This document shows, piece by piece, positions 1 to 7,808 of a stretch of DNA of 64,000 bases (positions within the stretch are counted from its first letter, which is position 1; the number at the start of each line of letters is the position of its first letter). Position numbers and translations under genes: made by a program. The stretch covers positions 62,001 to 126,000 of the forward strand of contig NZ_KB899104.1 of NCBI RefSeq assembly GCF_000378045.1, written 5' to 3'. Under the pieces are notes generated by a model. The model had not been told where the DNA came from. It did not search any database and saw only the letters and a program-made list of their open reading frames with translations. The stretch comes from Marinobacterium rhizophilum DSM 18822 (GTDB taxonomy: Bacteria > Pseudomonadota > Gammaproteobacteria > Pseudomonadales > Balneatricaceae).

Positions 1-154
1 AATCGATAGATACATCTAACGCCACACTGCAGACGCCTAACTTGCAGCGCAATCTGCAGCCATGCAGACTGGGCCGAAGCATACGCGAGAGTTGCGACTT
101 TCGAGTACAGATCACCAAACGTATCAACAACCAACCGGGCATGGACTTAACTTA

Positions 155-1024
155 ATGCGCTTGATTACCTTTGAATTCCAGGGCCGGCGATCCGCAGGCG
201 CCCTGATCGACGACCGAATTATTGATGCCGCCGCAGACCCCCAGCTGCCCACCGACATGCTCGCGCTGCTGGCAGCGGGCAAACCCGCACTGGAGCGCCT
301 GCAACGCCTCGCCGCGCGCCCCGAAGCCGCCATCCCCCTGCACCAGGCCACTCTGCTGGCACCGGTGCCCAGGCCCGGCAAGTTTCTTGGCGTCGGACTT
401 AACTACGCCGACCATATTGCCGAGACGGGCCTTGCCACACCGGAATTTCCAACCATTTTCAACAAGCAGACCACCTGCGTTATCGGCCCCGGCGAGGCGA
501 TTCATCGGCCACAGGTCTCCGCCAAGCTCGACTACGAGGGTGAACTGGCCATCGTGATCGGCCGGCGCTGCCGCCATGTCCCCCTGGACAAGGCACCGGG
601 CGTGATCGCCGGTTACACCATCGCCAACGATGTCTCTGTGCGTGACTGGCAGGTGAAGTCCCCCACCTGGACGCTCGGCAAATCCTTCGACACCCACGGC
701 CCCATCGGCCCCTGGATCGTCACCGCAGACGAACTTGAAGACCCCCACAACCTGGAACTGCGCACCTGGGTCAACGATGAGCTGCGCCAGCACAGCAATA
801 CGCGACACCTGATTTTCGATTGTTATCAGCTGGTCTCAACCCTTTCCACGGTCTGCACGCTTGAGCCTGGCGACATCATCGCCACCGGCACCAGTTCTGG
901 TGTCGGGGTGGCCATGAAGCCCCGCGGATATATGAAACCCGGCGACCGCGTACGGGTGGAAATCGAGGGAATCGGCGAATTATGCAACCCTGTCATCGAA
1001 GAACCGGACACCCACTGCTATTAA
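155..1024 (+). CDS. fumarylacetoacetate hydrolase (FAH) family protein
   Basis: A 289-residue protein of the FAH superfamily, metal-dependent enzymes that hydrolyse or decarboxylate acylpyruvates and related aromatic-degradation products. Visible family signatures are GLNYADHIAETG near residue 80, DYEGELAIVIG (metal-binding acidic residues), DVSVRDWQ, GKSFDTHGPIGPW and the C-terminal GDIIATGTSSGVG block. I place the start at the ATG before RLITFEFQG, because the family normally begins there and the upstream in-frame extension has no homology-like character. The gene stands alone, with dodecin 49 bases downstream. The exact substrate cannot be read from the sequence; fumarylpyruvate or acylpyruvate is likely for this subfamily. 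Confidence 0.88.
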   Translation: MRLITFEFQGRRSAGALIDDRIIDAAADPQLPTDMLALLAAGKPALERLQRLAARPEAAIPLHQATLLAPVPRPGKFLGVGLNYADHIAETGLATPEFPTIFNKQTTCVIGPGEAIHRPQVSAKLDYEGELAIVIGRRCRHVPLDKAPGVIAGYTIANDVSVRDWQVKSPTWTLGKSFDTHGPIGPWIVTADELEDPHNLELRTWVNDELRQHSNTRHLIFDCYQLVSTLSTVCTLEPGDIIATGTSSGVGVAMKPRGYMKPGDRVRVEIEGIGELCNPVIEEPDTHCY

Positions 1025-1033
1025 TTAAGGACA

Positions 1034-1051
1034 GCCGCCCACGGGGGCGGC
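1034..1051. terminator. short GC-rich stem-loop between FAH gene and dodecin
   Basis: GCCGCCC and GGGCGGC form a 7-bp stem around a 4-base loop just after the FAH stop codon. No run of T follows, so termination may be weak and some read-through into the dodecin gene is possible. Confidence 0.4.
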
Positions 1052-1073
1052 CTCCACTAGCGAGGGTTTCACC

Positions 1074-1280
1074 ATGTCTGAACATGTCTACAAACTGATA
1101 GAAGTCGCGGGCTCATCCACCGCCAGCTATGACGATGCGATCCAGAAGGCGGTCAGCAAGGCCGCCGCATCACTGGAAAATCTCGACTGGTTCGAAGTGA
1201 AGGAAATGCGCGGCCACATACAGGACGGCAAGGTTGCGCACTTCCAGGTCGTGATAAAAATAGGCTTCAGACTGGACTGA
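1074..1280 (+). CDS. dodecin family flavin-binding protein
   Basis: A 68-residue protein with the typical dodecin length and sequence: start MSEHVYKLIEVAGSS, the DDAIQKAVSKA helix, then the NLDWFEVKEMRGHI strand containing the conserved Trp that stacks on flavin. Dodecins assemble as dodecamers that sequester FMN/FAD or riboflavin in the cytoplasm and protect against flavin photochemistry. RBS GAGGG lies shortly before the ATG. The gene appears monocistronic, followed by an AT-rich gap of 400 bases. Confidence 0.93.
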   Translation: MSEHVYKLIEVAGSSTASYDDAIQKAVSKAAASLENLDWFEVKEMRGHIQDGKVAHFQVVIKIGFRLD

Positions 1281-1681
1281 TCCAGCACAGCCCCAGCCGC
1301 ACTTAGCCACCATGTGCCGGGAACACCCGGCACCCTTGCATTCCCGCCTCCAATCGCGACATTCACGTGGCGCGGCAAAGCAGACCCGCCCTCTTTATAA
1401 AAATCCTCTACCCTCCCGTCGCTCACAAGTAACTTATAACACATTGTTTTTGTTGAAATTTTATAACACGACAAAAAACCGTAGCCGAAAGGTGACAGTT
1501 TTATATGGAACTAGACTCCCGTTTCCACATAAAGTGCTCAGAACTCAAAAAAATATAATTAAACCATTGATTTTAATAAAAATTAAATAGTTGGCACGTA
1601 AATTGATGAGGATGTTTGCTGATAGTAGATATGCAGATGAGGGCGAGACCAGCCCTGCCGTATCTGACAAGGAGTGAAAGC
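1281..1681. other. intergenic region, no convincing gene
   Basis: About 400 bases, AT-rich in the second half. It holds an inverted repeat (GTGCCGGG/CCCGGCAC, 1314-1333) shortly after dodecin that could end its transcript, and probably the promoter of the small secreted protein that follows. An open frame across 1312-1590 has no RBS, unnatural composition and no recognisable family, so I do not call it. Confidence 0.5.
1314..1333 (+). terminator. stem-loop downstream of dodecin
   Basis: A perfect 8-bp stem, GTGCCGGG with CCCGGCAC, and loop AACA. It sits 34 bases after the dodecin stop. It lacks a strong U tract, so it is a candidate terminator only. Confidence 0.45.
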
Positions 1682-1867
1682 ATGAGAAAGTCAGTCCTGC
1701 TGCTGTGCGGCATTATCGTTGCCGCAGCAACGCTGGGAGCCGCCAATGAAGCCCTGAAACCAGGTCCTGTTCAACCCGTGGATATTGAATCCAGGATTCC
1801 AGCACCCCAACTGCACGATCAACCCAATACCCTTTTTGTAAACCCCGAGCAGACGCCAGAGCAATAA
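1682..1867 (+). CDS. small secreted hypothetical protein
   Basis: A 61-residue protein starting MRKSVLLLCGIIVAAATLGAA, a clear Sec-type signal peptide with a likely AxA-like cleavage near residue 20. The remaining 40 residues are Pro-rich and contain no Cys. An AAGGAG ribosome site lies 7 bases before the ATG, which decides this start over one further upstream. I recognise no family. Flanking AT-rich gaps and its own RBS suggest a monocistronic gene for a periplasmic or exported peptide. Confidence 0.6.
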   Translation: MRKSVLLLCGIIVAAATLGAANEALKPGPVQPVDIESRIPAPQLHDQPNTLFVNPEQTPEQ

Positions 1868-1872
1868 GGTGA

Positions 1873-1891
1873 TTCGTATTTTCAATACGAA
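1873..1891. terminator. stem-loop after small secreted protein gene
   Basis: TTCGTATT and AATACGAA form a perfect 8-bp stem around a TTC loop, 6 bases after the stop codon. There is no clear T tract after it. Confidence 0.45.
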
Positions 1892-2132
1892 GCAAATTGT
1901 ATCCATAAAGAGACAATATAACTCATTGATATAATTATATATTTTTGACATAAGCCAGCTAAAGTCTGCAAATAGAGACACTGTTAGGGAAATGTTACTC
2001 CTATTGTGGCGAAAATCATGGAAACCGCGCCACAAAACGAACTTAATTCATTGTTTTTAAAAAGATTTATTAACATACGGCATGTATATTGTATTACCTT
2101 GTAAATTCAATCCACTGACAGGGAGAGCCTGA

Positions 2133-2402
2133 ATGAAAGTCACAACCACCCTCGGCGCTTGCACCCTGACACTGCTGGCTATCTGGCTACCTCTAAACCC
2201 AGCCGTAGCCACTGATTCCTTGCCTATGGGGCTACCGCAAATTTCGACACCGGTGTTCCATCAACTCGATGGCAATGCCGACGGTAAACTCAGCTTTCTC
2301 GAAGCACGCCAGGACAAAACCCTGGGTCTGGAGTTTTACAACATGGATATTGATAGGGATGGTTATTTGAGTCCGCAGGAACTGGGTACGGTAAGTGCGT
2401 AA
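2133..2402 (+). CDS. secreted EF-hand calcium-binding protein
   Basis: An 89-residue protein with an N-terminal signal peptide (MKVTTTLGACTLTLLAIWL, cleavage near AVA) followed by two EF-hand loops, DGNADGKLSFLE and DIDRDGYLSPQE. Both loops keep the D-x-D/N-x-D-G-x-L-x-x-x-E calcium pattern. A GGGAG site precedes the ATG. It resembles the second EF-hand protein at 19205-19453, which has the same architecture. It probably acts in the periplasm or outside the cell; its partner is unknown. Confidence 0.82.
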   Translation: MKVTTTLGACTLTLLAIWLPLNPAVATDSLPMGLPQISTPVFHQLDGNADGKLSFLEARQDKTLGLEFYNMDIDRDGYLSPQELGTVSA

Positions 2403-2504
2403 GCACCATTGTCTATACAGACCGATGCCAAACCGTCTGCCATTAGCGACGTATTCCGATTGGTAGACAATACTAAAGTCACATCCAGTTTTCGGTCCAG
2501 TTCC

Positions 2505-3923
2505 ATGACCCCGACACACCGTTGGCGAGCCGGTTCCCTAAGGCAACTGATATTGCTGGCGTTTCTGCTGGTGGTTACGCCCTTGGGGATCCTCTTGATA
2601 CAAGCCAGTAACGAGCTGGTCGAGCAGGCACGCCAGGCACGGGAGGAAGCACGCCTGTCGCTGGATATCAGCCAGCGTAATCTGCAGCTTGATGTGCTCG
2701 CCGAAGATATACTGCGCTCGGCACGTCAGTACGCCATATTGCAGCGCAGCGAAATTCGCGTGCGCCAGCAAGAACAGATAGGCGATTACCGCGACCAGCT
2801 GGATATTCAGAGCTTCCTGCTCAACGACAATCCGGTTATACCCAAGCTGCACGACACGCTACGCTTGATTGAAAAGGCTCAGGAGGGTGAGATCGGCCTG
2901 CCATTGCTGGAGCAGCTGGTCCTGCTGACAGGCGAGCTGATCGATGAGAGCAATCGCCAGCTTGAACAGCGACTTGCTGACCTGGATAACCAGGCACGCA
3001 ATACACAACAGGCACTCTGGCTGCTCGCGGCGATTCTGATCGCACTTTCCGCTGTACTGATGCTGTACTTCAGCTTGCACATCAGCCGGCCGGTCAGCCT
3101 GCTGATAAGCCGCATTCGCGCCCTTGGCCACGGCCAGCAGCAAGACAACACTCCGCTACGCGGCCCACGCGAACTGGTTGACCTGAATGCTCAGCTCGAC
3201 TGGCTGGGCGATCACCTCAATGAACTCGAAGAAGAAAAACAGCGCTTTCTGCGTCATATTTCACACGAGCTGAAAACGCCACTGACCACACTGCGTGAAG
3301 GATCGGACCTGATGGCCGAAGAGGTCGCAGGCCCTCTCACGGATAACCAGCGCGAAATCATTGAACTGATTCAACGTAACAGCTTCGAATTGCAAACCTT
3401 GATTGAACAGTTACTGGATTACAACCGCCTGCAGCAACCGGGGCCGCTGGACATACGCAACGTCAGCCTGGACAGCTGCCTCAACGCAGCGCTGCATCCC
3501 CATAAATTGCTGCTTGAACAAAAGCATATTAAGTTGCAACGCCCGACAAAAGACGCCCACTGGCCAACTGACCGGGCCATGTTGCATCGAATTCTCAGCA
3601 ATCTGATATCAAATGCGATTTACTACGGTGATGAGCAGGGTGAACTAAGTGTCTGCTATCAGATACAGGGTGGCCAAATGCACATTGACATAGGCAACAT
3701 TGGCCCAACAATTCCACCCGGTGAGATCGAACAGATCTTCAAACCGTTTTTCCAGGGCGAGAACAGGCGCAGAGGGCCGTTAAAAGGCTCCGGCATCGGC
3801 CTGAGCGTCGCGCAGGACGCCGCCGTCGCACTGGGTGCCAGTCTAACGCTTGCCCAAAATAGCAATCATAAAGTGGTGTTCAGAATCACGTTACCTCCGG
3901 TGAATGATAACCATGCCCCGTAA
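2505..3923 (+). CDS. glrK: sensor histidine kinase, GlrK (QseE/YfhK) family
   Basis: A 472-residue membrane sensor kinase. An N-terminal TM segment (LILLAFLLVVTPLGILL), a periplasmic helical domain of about 140 residues and a second TM segment (LLAAILIALSAVLMLYF) are followed by a HAMP region (SRPVSLLISRIRALG). The HisKA phospho-acceptor motif is HISHELKTPLTTLREG, and the ATPase domain shows LSNLISNAIYYG (N box) and GSGIGLSVAQ (G box). An in-frame TTG lies upstream, but I chose the ATG 14 residues before the first TM segment. It overlaps qseG by 20 bases and is followed by glrR, the same gene order as E. coli glrK-qseG-glrR. Confidence 0.9.
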   Translation: MTPTHRWRAGSLRQLILLAFLLVVTPLGILLIQASNELVEQARQAREEARLSLDISQRNLQLDVLAEDILRSARQYAILQRSEIRVRQQEQIGDYRDQLDIQSFLLNDNPVIPKLHDTLRLIEKAQEGEIGLPLLEQLVLLTGELIDESNRQLEQRLADLDNQARNTQQALWLLAAILIALSAVLMLYFSLHISRPVSLLISRIRALGHGQQQDNTPLRGPRELVDLNAQLDWLGDHLNELEEEKQRFLRHISHELKTPLTTLREGSDLMAEEVAGPLTDNQREIIELIQRNSFELQTLIEQLLDYNRLQQPGPLDIRNVSLDSCLNAALHPHKLLLEQKHIKLQRPTKDAHWPTDRAMLHRILSNLISNAIYYGDEQGELSVCYQIQGGQMHIDIGNIGPTIPPGEIEQIFKPFFQGENRRRGPLKGSGIGLSVAQDAAVALGASLTLAQNSNHKVVFRITLPPVNDNHAP

Positions 3924-4419
3924 TCTGTTGCTCGTACCCATTGTGTTTAGCCTTCTTGGCTGTCAGGTATCGACCGTGATGCAGTCTGTGCCCAGCGGCT
4001 ACGGCCCGGCCTGTTATGTCGGTAATGCTGCACTGTCCGATCTGCTGAAACAGCAGCAGCGCTACCTTGGCAGTAGCAGCTCGGCACGCAGTCAGCAACT
4101 GGCGCAAGCCGTGAAAAACAATGACAAGGCTCTGGAGGCGTTGCTGCTCACCAGCCCCAAAGCAAGCGCCAAGCAGTTCGCCCAGGGCAGCAAATTGCTC
4201 GCCAGCCTGCCGCTGTACCCCGAAGCCGACTGCACGGCAGATCGCTACCTGCGCCTGCATCTGAGCCAACTGGAACTGCGCCAGCAACAAGAGCATCAGA
4301 TACAGCAACTGGACAATCAGCTGCAGCAGCAACATGCACAAATCGCTGAATTGAAACAAAAGATAGAAGCGCTCACGGATCTGGAACAAGAGATCACGCG
4401 ACAACGCAAGGATTTATGA
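3904..4419 (+). CDS. qseG: QseG-like lipoprotein of the GlrK/GlrR system
   Basis: A 171-residue putative lipoprotein. The signal sequence ends in a LLGC lipobox at about residue 20, and the C-terminal 60 residues form a Gln/Leu-rich coiled coil (ELRQQQEHQIQQLDNQLQQQ). It lies between the GlrK kinase and the GlrR regulator, overlapping both, as QseG (YfhG) does in enterobacteria, where it is an outer-membrane lipoprotein contacting the kinase. Sequence similarity to QseG is weak, so the name rests on position, lipobox and coiled coil. A second ATG three codons in is an equally possible start. Confidence 0.72.
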   Translation: MITMPRNLLLVPIVFSLLGCQVSTVMQSVPSGYGPACYVGNAALSDLLKQQQRYLGSSSSARSQQLAQAVKNNDKALEALLLTSPKASAKQFAQGSKLLASLPLYPEADCTADRYLRLHLSQLELRQQQEHQIQQLDNQLQQQHAQIAELKQKIEALTDLEQEITRQRKDL

Positions 4420-5816
4420 TCATGAACAGAATGCCACACCTTCTCCTTGTCGACGACGACACTGCACTGCTCAAGCTGCTCAAGATGCGCCTGCAGGCAC
4501 AGGAATACCGGATCAGCTGCGCAGAAAGCGGCCAGGAGGCCCTGCAAATGCTGTCCGGCGATACCATTGACCTGATCATTACCGATCTGCGCATGGATCA
4601 CATGGACGGCATGGCTCTGTTTGAACAGGTGCAGCGGCGGCGGCCGGATCTTCCCGTCGTCATCATGACGGCCCATGGGTCAATTCCCGAAGCCGTATCG
4701 GCCACCCAACGCGGCGTCTACGCCTTTCTCACCAAGCCAATCGACCGTGACCAGTTGCTGGATACGGTGCGGGCAGCCCTGAAGTCCAGCGCCCGGCGCC
4801 AAGATCAGGAATGGCGCGCCGGCATTATCGGTACCAGCCCGGCCATCGAATCCTTGCTACTGCAAGCCCAGCGCGTAGCCGAATCCGACGTCAGCCTGCT
4901 GATCACCGGTGCCAGCGGCAGCGGCAAGGAATGCTTTGCCAAGGCAATCCACAAGGCCAGCCGGCGCGCCAACAAGGCCTTCGTCGCCATCAACTGCGGC
5001 GCCCTGCCCGAGCAATTGCTGGAATCCGAGTTATTTGGCCACAACAAGGGAGCCTTTACCGGCGCGATTACGCAGCACCGGGGGCTGTTTCAGGCAGCGC
5101 ACGGCGGCACTCTGTTTCTGGATGAAATCGGCGACATGCCGCTGCCGCTGCAGGTAAAGCTGCTACGCGCGCTGCAAGAACGCACGGTCCGCGCCGTGGG
5201 CTCAACCGAAGATGTGCCCATCGATGTACGCATTATTTCGGCAACCCACCGCAACCTGGAACAGGCAATCGAGGCACAGGAGTTCAGGGAAGACCTTTAT
5301 TATCGCCTCAACGTCGTCAATCTCGATTTGCCTCCCCTGCGCGAACGGCCCGAAGACATACCGTTACTGGCCCGACACTTTCTCAGCAAGGCATCGGATC
5401 GGCACAACCCCAAGGTACGGGGCATTTCACCCGGTGCCATTCACCTGCTGGCCCAGGCGGCCTGGCCTGGCAATGTGCGCCAGCTCGAAAACGTGCTCGA
5501 GCAGGTCGTCGCCCTGAGCAACAGCCCGATCATATCTGAAGGCCTGGTGTCCCAGGCGCTGGCCAATCAGGAGCGTGTCGTACCGTCGTTCAATGAGGCC
5601 CGGGCCGACTTCGAGCGCCGTTACCTCATCAAGGTCCTGCGCATTACCGAGGGCAACGTGACCCATGCGGCACGTATTGCGCAGCGCAACCGCACCGATT
5701 TCTACAAGCTGCTGAACCGCCATAGCCTTGAAGCCAGTGACTTCAAGCCCGGCGATAACAGCAAGAAGGCGGACCCAAGAGAGACTCAGCGCCCGGCCAC
5801 GCGCCGAATCAGCTAG
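4416..5816 (+). CDS. glrR: sigma-54-dependent response regulator GlrR (QseF)
   Basis: A 466-residue NtrC-family activator. The receiver domain (residues 1-125) has the acidic pocket in LLVDDD, phospho-Asp in ITDLRMDHMDG and the conserved Lys in FLTKPI. The AAA+ sigma-54 domain has Walker A GASGSGKE, the GAFTGA loop that contacts RpoN, Walker B LFLDEIGD and the RLNVVNLDLPPLRERPEDI block. A Fis-type HTH is at the C-terminus (GNVTHAARIAQRNRTDFYKL). The start overlaps the qseG stop (ATGA). It receives phosphate from GlrK and should activate RpoN promoters, probably of sRNA or envelope genes as in enterobacteria. Confidence 0.93.
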   Translation: MIMNRMPHLLLVDDDTALLKLLKMRLQAQEYRISCAESGQEALQMLSGDTIDLIITDLRMDHMDGMALFEQVQRRRPDLPVVIMTAHGSIPEAVSATQRGVYAFLTKPIDRDQLLDTVRAALKSSARRQDQEWRAGIIGTSPAIESLLLQAQRVAESDVSLLITGASGSGKECFAKAIHKASRRANKAFVAINCGALPEQLLESELFGHNKGAFTGAITQHRGLFQAAHGGTLFLDEIGDMPLPLQVKLLRALQERTVRAVGSTEDVPIDVRIISATHRNLEQAIEAQEFREDLYYRLNVVNLDLPPLRERPEDIPLLARHFLSKASDRHNPKVRGISPGAIHLLAQAAWPGNVRQLENVLEQVVALSNSPIISEGLVSQALANQERVVPSFNEARADFERRYLIKVLRITEGNVTHAARIAQRNRTDFYKLLNRHSLEASDFKPGDNSKKADPRETQRPATRRIS

Positions 5817-6303
5817 CAGAAACGGGGCATTCCCGACCGATAGATGCCGTGACCGCACCGGTCAGGGCGATCAGGTCGGCAGCTGCCATTTCGATTTCAA
5901 GTCCGCGCCGGCCTGCACTCATATAAATGCTGGGAAAAGTTAAAGCACTGCTGTCGAGCACAGTCGGCAGGCGCTTTTTCTGTCCCAGCGGGCTGATCCC
6001 TCCCACCAGATACCCTGTCGTGCGTTCCGCATCCGGCGCAGCGGCCATACTGACCTTTTTACTGCCCAGCGCCGTTGCCACCGCCTTCAGATCCAGCTGG
6101 CCGGATACCGGTACCATCGCCACCGCCAGCCGGCGGCTATCACCGTTAAGTGCCACCAGCAATGTCTTGAACACCCGCCGTGGCGACTGCTCCAGGGCAT
6201 CCGCCGCCTCCTGGCCATAGGATGGAGCGACCGGATCATGCACATACTCATGAATCTGAAAACTGATTTTGGCCTTTTTCGCCGCATTGATTGCCGGTGT
6301 CAT
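5809..6303 (-). CDS. ybaK: Cys-tRNA(Pro)/Cys-tRNA(Cys) deacylase YbaK
   Basis: A 164-residue protein of the YbaK/EbsC family, which hydrolyses Cys-tRNA(Pro) mischarged by prolyl-tRNA synthetase. Seen in the sequence are MTPAINAAKKAKISFQIHEY, the RVFKTLL strand carrying the catalytic Lys, GDSRRLAVAMVPVSGQLDLKAVA, and the GYLVGGISPLGQKK loop with the GXXXP segment. Length is as expected. It is transcribed toward glrR and their 3' ends overlap by 8 bases. Confidence 0.93.
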   Translation of the reverse strand: MTPAINAAKKAKISFQIHEYVHDPVAPSYGQEAADALEQSPRRVFKTLLVALNGDSRRLAVAMVPVSGQLDLKAVATALGSKKVSMAAAPDAERTTGYLVGGISPLGQKKRLPTVLDSSALTFPSIYMSAGRRGLEIEMAAADLIALTGAVTASIGRECPVSAS

Positions 6304-6365
6304 GACGTTTTCCGCCGCTAGCGTCCACTACAAAAAGGAACAGACTGGGACTCGAAAGGCCGCCT

Positions 6366-6920
6366 TCAGCGAATCAATAAATCCGCGATATCAATCACAT
6401 CCAGCACAGTGCCCTGCCCCGTGGCAATGCGCACAACCCGATCTTCCAGCAACAGCAATTCGGTGCCGGCACTATAGCCCTGCAAACCAAGGTTTAAATC
6501 CGCGGGCAAGCGGTGCGCGCGTCGCATCAGATCGGGCTCCAGCACCTCGCCCCGTGCAACCTTGTCCTGCCATCCAGGCGGCAAGTCACCACCGCGTTCG
6601 AGCTTTTTCTGCAGCCCAGGCGGCAGTGACTTAGCGCCGCCATGTGCCGTGTCTGACACCCCGCCACCAGCGCTGCCCAGATAGTGTCGAATGTAGTCAC
6701 GATCCGTCCCCGCGAGTGGCGCAAGCAACACAGATTCTGCCGTCCTGTTACTGTGAGAGCCAGCCTCATGCTTTTCGTTGAACTGGACTTCCTGTTTGGG
6801 TGCCTGCGTGTGCGCGTCCTTTTTATCGTGCTTGTGTTCTGGCTTATCCGCCATCGCAGCCACTGAGAATGCCGTCAGCAGCAGCGCAACCGGTAACGCG
6901 TTTCGAGTCATTCGCATCAT
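6366..6920 (-). CDS. secreted CigR-like protein
   Basis: A 184-residue protein with a signal peptide (ALPVALLLTAFSVAAMADK), then a charged His/Lys-rich linker, and a C-terminal region with the duplicated LPPGLQKKLERGG / LPPGWQDKVARGE motif typical of CigR/anti-virulence regulator-like proteins (also seen in RcnB-like families). CigR in Salmonella was linked to attenuation of virulence gene activity; here the role is unknown. The start overlaps the stop of the SYLF gene by 4 bases, so both are in one transcript. Confidence 0.7.
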   Translation of the reverse strand: MMRMTRNALPVALLLTAFSVAAMADKPEHKHDKKDAHTQAPKQEVQFNEKHEAGSHSNRTAESVLLAPLAGTDRDYIRHYLGSAGGGVSDTAHGGAKSLPPGLQKKLERGGDLPPGWQDKVARGEVLEPDLMRRAHRLPADLNLGLQGYSAGTELLLLEDRVVRIATGQGTVLDVIDIADLLIR

Positions 6921-7453
6921 TTATCCATCCTTGTAAATTTTGAGCCTTCCAGAGTGAGGTTATACATCAACCCCTTGTTGGAAAAGATAAAACCGATAAT
7001 CGGCGCCTGCAGGGTATTGGAGTCAATGGTGCCGCCAACCCCCATATCGGCGATTGCCACGCTGCCATCGACGCCCGCTTCCCAGCCGTCACTGCGGCGA
7101 AAGCGGCTCAGCGCCTCGGGTGTCATGAACAGTATAATCTGGCTTTTGATCTGGGCACCCAGCTGAAAGCCGATCGATGCGGCCGCCGTACTGTAATAAT
7201 CCACCGTAGTACCGCCGATGCGTAGCGCCCCCTCGCCGTACTCACCACCAATGCCAACACCTGCCTTGTACACTTCCGGGAAAATCAGCACCCCGGCGGC
7301 GCGTTGTGCCAGTTCCTTGCCAGCACTGCTGTGCTGATAAAAACGCTGCAGCGCCTCCGTGGCCTTGGCATCGATTTCCTGGCGCGATGCTGCCTCGGCA
7401 GGCAGTACCAGCAACGCACAGAGTAGCGCGGTCAACAGGTATTTGAGTTTCAT
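6917..7453 (-). CDS. secreted SYLF (YSC84/DUF500-like) lipid-binding protein
   Basis: A 178-residue protein with a signal peptide (MKLKYLLTALLCALLVLPAEA) and a SYLF/YSC84 domain: KATEALQRFYQ, GVLIFPEVYKAGVGIGGEYGEGALRIGG, SIGFQLGAQIKSQIILFMT, and the C-terminal PIIGFIFSNKGLMYNLTLEG. The domain binds phosphoinositides in eukaryotes; bacterial versions are periplasmic with unknown ligands. It is the second gene of a three-gene minus-strand unit (DUF3820, SYLF, CigR-like) joined by 4-base overlaps. Confidence 0.85.
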   Translation of the reverse strand: MKLKYLLTALLCALLVLPAEAASRQEIDAKATEALQRFYQHSSAGKELAQRAAGVLIFPEVYKAGVGIGGEYGEGALRIGGTTVDYYSTAAASIGFQLGAQIKSQIILFMTPEALSRFRRSDGWEAGVDGSVAIADMGVGGTIDSNTLQAPIIGFIFSNKGLMYNLTLEGSKFTRMDK

Positions 7454-7686
7454 GGTCTTCTCCGTTGGTCTGGCTTTCGCAAGGGCTCGAGTACGTCCTC
7501 CAGACCGTTGAGTTTGACTTCATAGAGCACCCGCAGGAGCTTGCCGATCTCCCCCTCGGGAAAGCCTTTTCGGGCAAACCACACCAGATAGGGCTCCGGC
7601 AGATCAAGCAGAACCCGATCCTTGTATTTGCCGAACGGCATGCGCAGGTTGGCAATTTTTACCAGCTGTTGCGGGTCAAGATCCAT
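7450..7686 (-). CDS. DUF3820 family protein
   Basis: A 78-residue protein matching DUF3820: LVKIANLRMPFGKYKDRVLLDLPEPYLVWFARKGFPEGEIGKLL. A GGGAG site 5 bases before the ATG supports this start rather than an upstream one. The fold is small and possibly nucleic-acid related (the family is similar to regions of exonuclease-like proteins), but function is unknown. It is first in the operon with the SYLF and CigR-like genes and overlaps the SYLF start by 4 bases. Confidence 0.85.
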   Translation of the reverse strand: MDLDPQQLVKIANLRMPFGKYKDRVLLDLPEPYLVWFARKGFPEGEIGKLLRVLYEVKLNGLEDVLEPLRKPDQRRRP

Positions 7687-7706
7687 ATAGCTCCCGTTGG
7701 TCTGTG

Positions 7707-7734
7707 AATTTGTATGCATTAATTTGTATGCATT
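7707..7734. repeat. perfect 14-bp tandem duplication in divergent promoter region
   Basis: AATTTGTATGCATT occurs twice in a row between the divergent DUF3820 and MOSC genes. Each copy contains the palindrome ATGCAT. It could be a pair of operator sites or simply a small duplication. Confidence 0.75.
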
Positions 7735-7808
7735 ATAGTAGCGCCATTGTCTGTCGTGCCCGAGGGTACGCCGCGGCGTTGCCGCCAAAAACCTGCCAAG
7801 GAAGTCCC

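Noticed and set aside
1312-1590. A 92-codon frame in the gap after dodecin
   Set aside because: No RBS, Lys/Arg-rich tail derived from AT-rich DNA, no family.
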